A stretch of DNA of 5,963 bases from Gammaproteobacteria bacterium. Its GTDB lineage: Bacteria; Pseudomonadota; Gammaproteobacteria; GCA-001735895. Shown here one piece after another: positions 1 through 5,785 of the stretch (position 1 is the stretch's first letter; every line of letters begins with the position of its first letter). The stretch spans positions 1 through 5,963 of the forward strand of contig JANTFY010000152.1 in assembly GCA_024763185.1 (NCBI GenBank). Reading direction: 5' to 3'. Position numbers and translations under genes: made by a program. The notes beneath the pieces are model-generated. The model did not search any database. It was not told the DNA's origin and worked only from the letters and a program-made list of their open reading frames with translations.

Positions 1-269
1 CAGATATCACTGTAGACTCTACGTCCTTTCGTGCTGAAAGCATATAACTCATTGTATTCTATTTCTTTTTTGAACAAGTCCAGGTCGTCATGTTGAGTCA
101 CATCGGCCCATTCATGGTAATCCAGCCCAGCCCTGCGCAGTAATTTGTCCTGTAGTTCAAATCCGAGAGGTTTTATCAAGTGCAAATGACAGCCGGTATT
201 GGCTGCCAGCCGAATAATATTACCTGTATTAGGCGGGATTTCCGGCTCAAATAGAATTATATGCAGCAT
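1..269 (-). CDS. trmL: tRNA (cytidine(34)-2'-O)-methyltransferase TrmL, N-terminal part, cut by window edge
   Basis: The minus-strand frame starting at ATG 269-267 encodes 89 residues before the window edge and remains open there. It begins MLHIILFEPEIPPNTGNIIR and later carries LRRAGLDYHEW and AFSTKGRRVYSD. These match the N-terminal half of the SPOUT-class methyltransferase TrmL (YibK), about 155 residues long in E. coli. TrmL uses S-adenosylmethionine to 2'-O-methylate the wobble nucleotide (position 34) of two leucine tRNAs in the cytoplasm. The EPEIPPNTGNIIRL block is the family hallmark. The C-terminal trefoil-knot half that binds the cofactor lies outside the window. The start fits the family N-terminus exactly, but only a weak purine-rich stretch lies upstream. 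The gene is divergent from the pilus operon and functionally unrelated to it. Identification is by recognised sequence similarity and is strong; I see no frameshift. Confidence 0.93.
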   Translation of the reverse strand, partial: MLHIILFEPEIPPNTGNIIRLAANTGCHLHLIKPLGFELQDKLLRRAGLDYHEWADVTQHDDLDLFKKEIEYNELYAFSTKGRRVYSDI

Positions 270-320
270 TATGAATGAATAGTTGGGTATTTCTTGAAAT
301 ATATCAGTATTTGACTAATA

Positions 321-349
321 TTTATAATAATCACAATAGGTTATGTAAC
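321..349 (-). promoter_or_regulatory. Candidate sigma-70 promoter for trmL
   Basis: On the minus strand a -35-like GTTACA (plus positions 344-349, 4 of 6 consensus bases) is separated by exactly 17 nt from a -10-like TATAAA (plus 321-326, 5 of 6). Transcription would start near position 314 and give a leader of roughly 45 nt before the trmL ATG. The stretch is AT-rich, so chance -10 matches are expected. The correct spacing and orientation make it a reasonable prediction, not a demonstrated promoter. Confidence 0.4.
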
Positions 350-531
350 TTATTTTAAGCTGTCTCTAGGATTTTGATAAATCGCACGAGGAATACTTCA
401 TCCAGTAGATCCGTTTGCGGGGTTTTGATCCCTATTTTCACATTGCTATTGGCTGATTCTTCAGGCTTGTAACTGATATGAGAGACCAAAGCTGTTGTGA
501 AGGATTATAAAAAGCGAGCCAGTTACGCAAA

Positions 532-559
532 TTGATCTATAAAAACAGATTATTAAAGT
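532..559 (+). promoter_or_regulatory. Weak candidate promoter for the msh operon
   Basis: TTGATC (532-537, 4 of 6 bases of the -35 consensus) and TAAAGT (554-559, 4 of 6 of the -10 consensus) are 16 nt apart. The start would fall about 25 nt before the mshI ATG. A second equally weak candidate is TTGATC 425-430 with an extended -10-like TGCTATTGG at 444-452. Neither is convincing. The operon promoter must lie in 270-592 if mshI is the first gene, but the sequence alone does not single it out. Confidence 0.2.
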
Positions 560-579
560 CAGCAAATAAATAGAAAATT

Positions 580-584
580 AAGGA
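580..584 (+). promoter_or_regulatory. Shine-Dalgarno of mshI
   Basis: AAGGA at 580-584 lies 8 nt before the ATG at 593. This is a near-ideal ribosome binding site and fixes the start of the first operon gene. It is the strongest such site in the window; the downstream genes have weaker sites and overlap their upstream neighbours. Confidence 0.8.
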
Positions 585-592
585 ATATCCAA

Positions 593-1504
593 ATGTTTGG
601 GTTTTTATCTACCAAAGCCAAAAATGTTCAGGTCGGTGTTGATTTCATGCCAACCGGCGTGGCCGTGATTGATGTGTTAACCGACAAAAACCGATATGGA
701 CAGGTCAGGCATAGTGATTTTTTACCTGCGGTTGGTATGGCTGATCAAACAAGGGTCCTGCATGAATGGGTTGATCAGCATGATCTGAGAGATGCGGCCT
801 GTAACTCGTTAATTGCCAAACATGATGTGCAACAGTTGCAACTGGAAAAACCGGCCGTGGACGATGATGAGTTATTACAGGCGGTCAGCTGGAAGATCAA
901 GGATCTGATAAATTTTGATGCACAAAATGCCGTTGTCGACGTGTTTCAGTTACCACCATCCCCAAAAAACCCGGCGAGCTATATCAATGCCGTGGTGGCA
1001 AATGAATCAGTCGTGCAAACATACGTGGACAGTATTAAACAATGCAACCTGGACCTTAAAGTTATCGATGTGCATGACCTGGTCGGAAAAAACCTGAAGG
1101 ATGTGAAGGATGCTCAGCAGACCATGGCGCTGCTGCAATTTACAGACAATGATGGCCTCATGACGATCTATCATGAGCAGGACCTGTATGTGGCCCGGGA
1201 TTTTAAAATCGGGTTGCTGGATATTGAGTCCACCCTGCAGGATGACGATGAATCCCTGTATGAAAACCTGCTGCTCGAACTGCAACGTTCCATGGATTAT
1301 TTCGAAAGTATGTACGGTATGGGTCCTATCAGGAAGATGCTGATATTTCCACAAACCGCAGGTACCGAAAAAATGGCGATGTATCTGCAAAATTACGTGG
1401 GTTATGAGTTGGATTTTACCCAGATTAAAATGCAGGACCCGGAAAAACAGATGAACAAACATTGTTTTGCCGCCTACTGTGCGGCGTTGCGTGAGGCCTC
1501 TTGA
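593..1504 (+). CDS. mshI: MSHA biogenesis protein MshI (PilM-like)
   Basis: A 303-residue cytoplasmic protein with no signal peptide or membrane segment. It matches MshI, the MSHA counterpart of the actin-like PilM of type IV pili, which docks on the N-terminal tail of the PilN-like partner. Visible family features are QVGVDFMPTGVAVIDV (residues 13-28, at the place of the phosphate-1 loop), the block LLQAVSWKIKDLINFD (94-109), INAVVANESVVQTYVDSI (131-148), the IDVHDLVGKNL stretch (158-168) and a C-terminal AAYCAALRE (293-301). The usual glycine- and serine-rich nucleotide loops of PilM are largely absent: residues 180-192 lack the expected D-x-G turn. ATP binding is therefore doubtful. It is the first gene of the operon, with a strong ribosome binding site, and its TGA overlaps the next ATG by one base. 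Residues 214-232 are markedly acidic. Identity rests mainly on these motifs and the gene order. Confidence 0.9.
   Translation: MFGFLSTKAKNVQVGVDFMPTGVAVIDVLTDKNRYGQVRHSDFLPAVGMADQTRVLHEWVDQHDLRDAACNSLIAKHDVQQLQLEKPAVDDDELLQAVSWKIKDLINFDAQNAVVDVFQLPPSPKNPASYINAVVANESVVQTYVDSIKQCNLDLKVIDVHDLVGKNLKDVKDAQQTMALLQFTDNDGLMTIYHEQDLYVARDFKIGLLDIESTLQDDDESLYENLLLELQRSMDYFESMYGMGPIRKMLIFPQTAGTEKMAMYLQNYVGYELDFTQIKMQDPEKQMNKHCFAAYCAALREAS
1493..1496 (+). promoter_or_regulatory. Shine-Dalgarno that decides the start of the PilN-like gene
   Basis: GAGG at 1493-1496 lies 7 nt before ATG 1504-1506. This supports the ATG that overlaps the mshI stop (TGATG) over the in-frame TTG one codon earlier at 1501. Confidence 0.6.
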
Positions 1505-2109
1505 TGCTGGATCAGTCGATAAACCTATACCAGGACCGTTTTAAGGAAAAGAAAATCCTGTTGTCGGCAAATCATATGCTGATTATTACCGCGCTGACGC
1601 TACTGGGACTGTTTGGATCAGGAATATGGATAAATCAGCAGCATCAGCAGGCATTAGCAGAAAACGCCCAACTGCAGGCACAAAAACAGCGCACTACCGA
1701 ACAGTTGGAAAATACCAAAAAAAGGCTGGAAAGGCTTTTAGCCGATAGTGATATCGACCAGCAATTAAACCGGGTTTCGCATGATATTTCAGTGCGCAAA
1801 AAAATGATCGATTTCGTAGCCAATAACCAGTTCGGTTCGGGTGAAGGTTTTTCCGATAGCCTGGGACGATTATCCGAGATTCGGATACAGAATGTCTGGC
1901 TGGATGCGATTTCACTGGCGGATGACTTCGTCAAGCTTTCTGGTAGTGCCTTGAGTGCTGAAAAAGTGCCTGAGTATTTCAATTCGTTTCGTAATAAAAA
2001 ATTATTTAACGGCCGCGAATTCGATATATTTGAGCTAGATCGAAAAAAAGAGCGCAGTTGGAAGATCGATTTTATTATTGCCAGCAGGACGTCCGTTAAA
2101 GATGACTAA
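1504..2109 (+). CDS. mshI2: PilN-like MSHA biogenesis protein (often called MshI2)
   Basis: A 201-residue bitopic inner-membrane protein of the PilN type. A short cytoplasmic tail carries SINLYQDRFK (residues 5-14), corresponding to the INLLP-type motif by which PilN binds PilM. A single transmembrane helix spans about 24-43. A Q-, E- and K-rich coiled coil follows at about 45-105, and a C-terminal ferredoxin-like periplasmic region at about 115-195 contains VWLDAISLADDFVKLSGSA. The adjacent PilM-like gene upstream and PilO-like gene downstream support the assignment. The protein should bridge MshI to the periplasmic part of the assembly machine by pairing with MshJ. The start is the ATG inside TGATG, so translation is probably coupled to mshI. 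Length is close to typical PilN. In some annotations this gene is only called a PilN-domain protein, so the symbol is less certain than the function. Confidence 0.87.
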   Translation: MLDQSINLYQDRFKEKKILLSANHMLIITALTLLGLFGSGIWINQQHQQALAENAQLQAQKQRTTEQLENTKKRLERLLADSDIDQQLNRVSHDISVRKKMIDFVANNQFGSGEGFSDSLGRLSEIRIQNVWLDAISLADDFVKLSGSALSAEKVPEYFNSFRNKKLFNGREFDIFELDRKKERSWKIDFIIASRTSVKDD

Positions 2110-2755
2110 ACAGTTCGCCGAATATGCCGAAAAGATGCATGCCATGTCTGTGCGTGAACGGCTGTTGATAATAGTAACGATAGTCGCTTTGCTGATTTTT
2201 ATCTGGTGGAATTTTTACGCTGAACCTCGTCTGGCGAAAACGGATCAATTTGCTATTCAGAATGCGGCTTTAAGGCAGGAAAATAATACGTTAACAGTAA
2301 CGGTTGATGAAATGAATCGGCGCATTAACCAGGGAGTCAACCAGACCAAGCAACAGCAGCTGCAGTTGCTCAGCAACGAGTTAAAAACGGTGAATGATAT
2401 TCTCAGGCAAATGACACTGGAATTGATAGAGCCGGATGAAATGTTTGAATTGATGCAGCAACTGATCTTCGCCGAATCAAATTTGAAACTAACCACACTA
2501 AAGCGAAAACAGGTGATGCCCGCATTCAGTATAGAAGAGGGTTCGGATGAGCAGCCAGAGATTTACCGTCATGTCATGCAAATGCAATTTGAGGGCGCTT
2601 ACCTGGACATCTTGAACTATATATCTCGACTGGAACAAACCGAGTGGAAACTGATCTGGGATAGTATTTCATTGAAAACAACCGAGTATCCCGTGGTGCA
2701 GGTTGATATCGAAATATCCACCTTAAGCGGCCATGAACACTGGGTGGGGTTATGA
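2102..2755 (+). CDS. mshJ: MSHA biogenesis protein MshJ (PilO-like)
   Basis: A 217-residue bitopic inner-membrane protein. The N-terminus ends in MSVRERLLII (residues 15-24), matching the S-x-R-E-R motif just before the membrane helix of PilO- and GspM-like proteins. The transmembrane helix covers about 21-38 and ends in a W-W-N-F-Y interface belt. A long Q- and N-rich coiled coil follows (about 48-125). The C-terminal region (about 125-217) contains the PilO-type block RHVMQMQFEGAYLDILNYIS (156-175) followed by LEQTEWKLIWDSI. It should pair with the PilN-like protein in the periplasm. I chose ATG 2102, which overlaps the previous gene by 8 nt and has AGGA at 2086-2089 upstream, somewhat far at 12 nt. 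A TTG at 2078 would add eight residues but has no support. The downstream junction is an ATGA overlap with mshK. Confidence 0.88.
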   Translation: MTKQFAEYAEKMHAMSVRERLLIIVTIVALLIFIWWNFYAEPRLAKTDQFAIQNAALRQENNTLTVTVDEMNRRINQGVNQTKQQQLQLLSNELKTVNDILRQMTLELIEPDEMFELMQQLIFAESNLKLTTLKRKQVMPAFSIEEGSDEQPEIYRHVMQMQFEGAYLDILNYISRLEQTEWKLIWDSISLKTTEYPVVQVDIEISTLSGHEHWVGL

Positions 2756-3147
2756 TGAAATTAATCCTGTCAATCGTTTGCAGCATGCTGGTGTTACAGA
2801 TCAATGTGGCAGCTGCCGAGTTTTATGACCCCATGCGTCCGCCCCCCTATGCTTTGAATAAACTTCGCCTGGAGCAAAGCAAAAAAAACGGACCGGTTAA
2901 GAAAGCACCGGGTAGCGAGGTGAAAAAAGCAACCTGGGTATTGAGTTCAATCCTGTTTTCCAGTCAGCGCCAGCACGCCATCATCAACAACCGCCTGGTA
3001 AAAAAAGGGGATGTCATACGCGGTGCCAAATTGATCCGTGTTAAACCGGACAGTGTGCGCCTGTTGGCTAAAGGAAAAATCATTGATTTGAGCTTGCGCA
3101 AGGCGAACCAATCAATCAAGAAATCTCTACCTGAGAGAAAATTATGA
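2752..3147 (+). CDS. mshK: MSHA biogenesis protein MshK (PilP-like, periplasmic)
   Basis: A 131-residue exported protein. A signal peptide (residues 1-22) ends in VAAA, with probable signal peptidase I cleavage before EFYDPMRPPP; the DPxRPP motif right after cleavage is characteristic of MshK. A basic, flexible linker (about 40-60) leads to a compact beta domain (about 62-116) with WVLSSILFSSQRQHAIINNR, then the GD-x-I-x-GA and V-x-L patterns of the GspC/PilP homology fold. PilP links the inner-membrane PilN-PilO pair to the secretin, and MshK very likely does the same for MshL. Cys10 lies inside the hydrophobic core and does not form a lipobox. Two adjacent ATGs (2752 and 2755) are possible: the first gives the usual 4-nt ATGA overlap with mshJ, while GGTGG at 2743-2747 is better spaced for the second. 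The gene contains an A8 run at 2881-2888. Confidence 0.88.
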   Translation: MMKLILSIVCSMLVLQINVAAAEFYDPMRPPPYALNKLRLEQSKKNGPVKKAPGSEVKKATWVLSSILFSSQRQHAIINNRLVKKGDVIRGAKLIRVKPDSVRLLAKGKIIDLSLRKANQSIKKSLPERKL

Positions 3148-4874
3148 TAACAAATGCAAGCACCGGGCCTATCTGGACAAAACAGATATTACTGGGTTTA
3201 TCGGTATTGATGCTGTCGGCCTGTGCCAGTCAGCTAACACTGGATAGAAGTGAGCAGACCCGTCAGTCCATACGTGATGAAATGGAGCTGGCCAGCAATC
3301 AGCTACCTGCTGAGGATATTGCTGCCCCGGCTGACATTATGGATGAGTTAATGCCGGCATCGGGTATTTCCATCCCTGGCCTGCAACAGATCGAAAAACC
3401 CGAGCAGCGTTTCGATATCTCGGTGGCAAATGCACCGGCCGATGTGTTCTTCATGAGCCTGGTTGCCGATACCGATATCAATATGGTGGTTCATCCCAGT
3501 GTCTCAGGAACCATTAGCCTGGATTTAAAAAAGGTGACGGTCGCGGATGTGTTGAATCTGACCCGTGAAGTGTACGGTTATGAGTACCAGAGTACCGACA
3601 AGGGTTATATTGTGTTGCCGGCCAGAATTCAGTCCAGGATTTTTCACGTCAATTACCTGAACATCAGTCGCGATGGTCAGTCGAGCATGACGGTAAGCTC
3701 AGGCCAGATCGCTTCCACGGAATTAGACAATGGTTCGAATGGGGATGATAACAACAGCTCATCCGGTGGTAGCAGAACGGCCCAGTCGAGCAGTATACAA
3801 ACTACCAGCAAGGCGGATTTCTGGTCCAATCTATTGGCGACCTTAAATGCCATCGTCGGCCAGGGTGAAGGTCGGTCCGTGGTGGTAGATCAGCATTCCG
3901 GGCTGGTTGTGGTCAGGGCGATGCCAGGAGAATTGCGTGACGTGGAGGCTTACCTCGACAGCGCCCAGGAAAACCTGCAGCGTCAGGTCATACTGGAAGC
4001 GAAGATAATCGAGGTGCGTTTAAATGACAGCTTTCAGTCGGGCATTGACTGGGCGGCATTATCCGAGTCATCCGGGGATCGGGCATTTATGGGTATAACT
4101 GGCTTGCAGAATGGCAGGGCTGGGCTAATCAACAGTGCAGGAGAACTTGATTCGACAGCGGCATTAAGCGGCCTGACCGATGAGGCTTTTGGAAACCTGT
4201 TTGCCTTGGGCGGCGCCACTGATGATTTTGGTGTATTACTGCGCTTGTTGGGCACCCAGGGCGAGGTACAGGTTTTATCCAGTCCACGAGTTTCCACGGT
4301 TAATAATCAGAAGGCCGTCATCAAGGTGGGCTCGGACGAGTTTTTCGTTACCGAGATATCATCGGATACAACCTCTGGTGTCAATTCCACAGTCGTAACT
4401 CCGGATATTACTTTGACACCATTCTTCTCGGGTATTGCGCTTGATGTAACGCCGCAGATAAGCCAGGAAGACCAGGTGATTTTGCACATTCATCCGAGTG
4501 TCAGCGAAGTGACTGATCAAACTAAAAGTATCACCGTCGGTGGACAGGTTCAGCAGTTGCCTTTGGCATTAAGTACGGTACGGGAATCGGATTCAGTGGT
4601 TAAAGCCCTGAGTGGCCAGGTCGTGGTGATCGGTGGCCTGATGCAGAACAAAACAGCCAATGATGATGCCGCTGTGCCAGGAGTCAGTGAAGTTCCATTT
4701 ATTGGTAACCTGTTCGGCCAGAAACGTAAAGTGAATTCGCGCAGCGAGCTGGTTATTTTATTGAAACCCATCGTCGTCAACAGCTCCAGGACATGGTCTT
4801 CTTACATCCGAAAAAGCCAGCAAAGAATCAACCGCCTGCAGTCGTCACCATCTACCCCTACCCGCAATGAATAG
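3144..4874 (+). CDS. mshL: MSHA outer-membrane secretin MshL (lipoprotein)
   Basis: A 576-residue secretin that forms the outer-membrane channel for the MSHA pilus. It opens with a lipoprotein signal peptide (hydrophobic 14-26, lipobox L24-S-A-C27; Ala at +2 fits outer-membrane sorting). A short periplasmic N domain of the STN type covers about 88-160 (FDISVANAPADVFFMSLVAD at 90-109). Next come a second N region starting RIFHVNYLNISRDG (165-178), a Ser/Asn/Gly-rich linker (191-223), and an N domain at about 224-275 ending in GLVVVRAMPGELRDVEAYLD. The secretin core starts at VILEAKIIEV (282-291) and includes VQVLSSPRVSTVNNQKAVIKVG (376-397). The secretin signature VPGVSEVPFIGNLF (511-524) is followed by SELVILLKPIVV (534-545). 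There is no AMIN domain, unlike PilQ. The start is the ATG in an ATGA overlap with mshK. This is one of the clearest identifications in the window. Confidence 0.96.
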   Translation: MITNASTGPIWTKQILLGLSVLMLSACASQLTLDRSEQTRQSIRDEMELASNQLPAEDIAAPADIMDELMPASGISIPGLQQIEKPEQRFDISVANAPADVFFMSLVADTDINMVVHPSVSGTISLDLKKVTVADVLNLTREVYGYEYQSTDKGYIVLPARIQSRIFHVNYLNISRDGQSSMTVSSGQIASTELDNGSNGDDNNSSSGGSRTAQSSSIQTTSKADFWSNLLATLNAIVGQGEGRSVVVDQHSGLVVVRAMPGELRDVEAYLDSAQENLQRQVILEAKIIEVRLNDSFQSGIDWAALSESSGDRAFMGITGLQNGRAGLINSAGELDSTAALSGLTDEAFGNLFALGGATDDFGVLLRLLGTQGEVQVLSSPRVSTVNNQKAVIKVGSDEFFVTEISSDTTSGVNSTVVTPDITLTPFFSGIALDVTPQISQEDQVILHIHPSVSEVTDQTKSITVGGQVQQLPLALSTVRESDSVVKALSGQVVVIGGLMQNKTANDDAAVPGVSEVPFIGNLFGQKRKVNSRSELVILLKPIVVNSSRTWSSYIRKSQQRINRLQSSPSTPTRNE

Positions 4875-4885
4875 TGAGTCTGTTA

Positions 4886-5785
4886 ATGTATGAGCAATAT
4901 TATGGTCTGTCAGAAAAGCCGTTTAGCCTGACGCCGGATACAGAATTCTATTTTCAAAGCATGACGCATCAGCAGGCGTTGAATGTATTGATGGTCGCAC
5001 TGGATAGTGGCGATGGATTTATCAAGCTGACCGGTGAAGTCGGAACCGGAAAAACCCTGTTATGCCGGAAGTTGCTGGACGAACTCGATGAACATCATAA
5101 GACGATTTATATTCCCAACCCGCATATGAGTTGTGATGCCCTGCTTAAAGCCGTGATCGATGAAATGGGCCTCGAACAAAAAGTTGATCGTGCAGACTAT
5201 CTGTCCAGTATCAATCAACAATTGATTAACAATGCCCGGCAGAATTTTAAAACGGTTATATTACTGGATGAGGCGCAATCTCTACCGGTAGAGAGTCTGG
5301 AAGCTATCCGCCTGTTGAGCAACCTGGAAACAGGCAAGAAAAAACTGGTACAAATTATCCTGTTTGGCCAGCCGGAACTCGATAGCAAACTGGATGATAA
5401 ATCGATTAGACAGTTGAAACAGCGTATTGTACATGCCAGCCAGCTACAAAATCTCTCCCTGCAGGCCTTGAAGCGCTACGTTGAACACCGACTGGATTCG
5501 GCGGGCTATTGTGGACCGGCCCTTTTTTCTGACCGGGCCATTCGCTTGCTTTACAAAAAAAGCCGTGGTATCCCACGACTGATTAACCTGTTATGCAATA
5601 AGGCTTTGATGCTGGCCTATTCAAGCGGGTCGTTCCATGTCAATGACGGCCTTGTCAAAAAGGCCGCACGGGATAGTCAGCAGGTTTCACGCGGTGCGCT
5701 GTCAAAATTAAAAGCAGTCAGCCAGATTGGAGCAGTGGTTGCATTCGCGCTTCTAGTTCCCCAGTGGACGCAGATGCTGTCATGA
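4886..5785 (+). CDS. mshM: MSHA biogenesis ATPase MshM (ExeA/GspA-type AAA+)
   Basis: A 299-residue AAA+ ATPase of the ExeA family. The N-terminus has the family hallmark YYGLSEKPFSLTPDTEFYF (residues 5-23). Walker A is GEVGTGKT (50-57) and Walker B is ILLDEAQ (125-131). A sensor-1-like strand IILFGQPELD spans 157-166, an arginine-containing LKQRI 177-181, and a sensor-2 region SRGIPRLINLLCNKAL 226-241. Catalytic motifs look intact. A hydrophobic segment (about 280-292) near the C-terminus could anchor it in the inner membrane; only about seven residues follow, so the periplasmic peptidoglycan-binding part of full ExeA is missing. I chose ATG 4886 because the family begins with M-Y and GTGAG lies 7 nt upstream. 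A GTG at 4874, overlapping the mshL TAG by one base, would add four residues. By analogy to ExeA it may help place or assemble the secretin, but its role in MSHA is less clear. The end overlaps mshN by ATGA. Confidence 0.92.
   Translation: MYEQYYGLSEKPFSLTPDTEFYFQSMTHQQALNVLMVALDSGDGFIKLTGEVGTGKTLLCRKLLDELDEHHKTIYIPNPHMSCDALLKAVIDEMGLEQKVDRADYLSSINQQLINNARQNFKTVILLDEAQSLPVESLEAIRLLSNLETGKKKLVQIILFGQPELDSKLDDKSIRQLKQRIVHASQLQNLSLQALKRYVEHRLDSAGYCGPALFSDRAIRLLYKKSRGIPRLINLLCNKALMLAYSSGSFHVNDGLVKKAARDSQQVSRGALSKLKAVSQIGAVVAFALLVPQWTQMLS

Larger units (their letters stand above)
270..592. other. Divergent intergenic region between trmL and the msh operon
   Basis: These 323 bases separate two divergently transcribed genes and should hold both promoters. 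The part nearest trmL (about 290-360) is strongly AT-rich. I see no tRNA, no hairpin followed by a T-run, no insertion-sequence ends and no match to the conserved core of a cyclic-di-GMP (GEMM) riboswitch. A 49-codon stop-free minus-strand frame (358-504) is discussed as a finding but lacks an ATG start and a ribosome binding site. A short perfect inverted repeat GTTA-TG-TAAC sits at 340-349, over the candidate trmL -35 element; at this length it may be chance. Confidence 0.7.

Noticed and set aside
419..432. Inverted repeat GGGG...CCC around 419-432 as a terminator or operator
   Set aside because: The stem is only three base pairs around a 7-nt loop and is not followed by a T-run.
478..510. 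Ten-codon plus-strand open frame (ATG 478 to TAA 508) in the intergenic region
   Set aside because: It is too short, has no ribosome binding site, and no leader-peptide logic such as codon runs of a regulated amino acid is visible.
361..592. Possible cyclic-di-GMP (GEMM) riboswitch upstream of a pilus operon
   Set aside because: The biology would fit, but I could not find the conserved core elements of the aptamer (the GCAAACC-like and ACGCAAAGCC-like blocks) in this leader.
1007..1462. Long (151-codon) minus-strand open frame inside mshI
   Set aside because: It lies wholly within a well-supported gene, its product is rich in His, Gln and Ile as expected of an antisense shadow, and it has no ribosome binding site or neighbour on that strand.
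1644..1982. Minus-strand open frame of 112 codons inside the PilN-like gene
   Set aside because: The Ser- and Cys-rich composition is typical of antisense to a Gln- and Ala-rich coiled-coil gene. The plus-strand gene is clear and conserved in order.
2078..2101. TTG start extending mshJ by eight residues
   Set aside because: The added stretch has no family resemblance and no ribosome binding site. ATG 2102 gives the expected short cytoplasmic tail.
4874..4885. GTG start for mshM overlapping the mshL stop (TAGTG)
   Set aside because: It fits the coupled pattern of the operon, but no Shine-Dalgarno precedes it. The family N-terminus begins at the M-Y encoded at 4886, which has GTGAG at a good distance. 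It remains possible.
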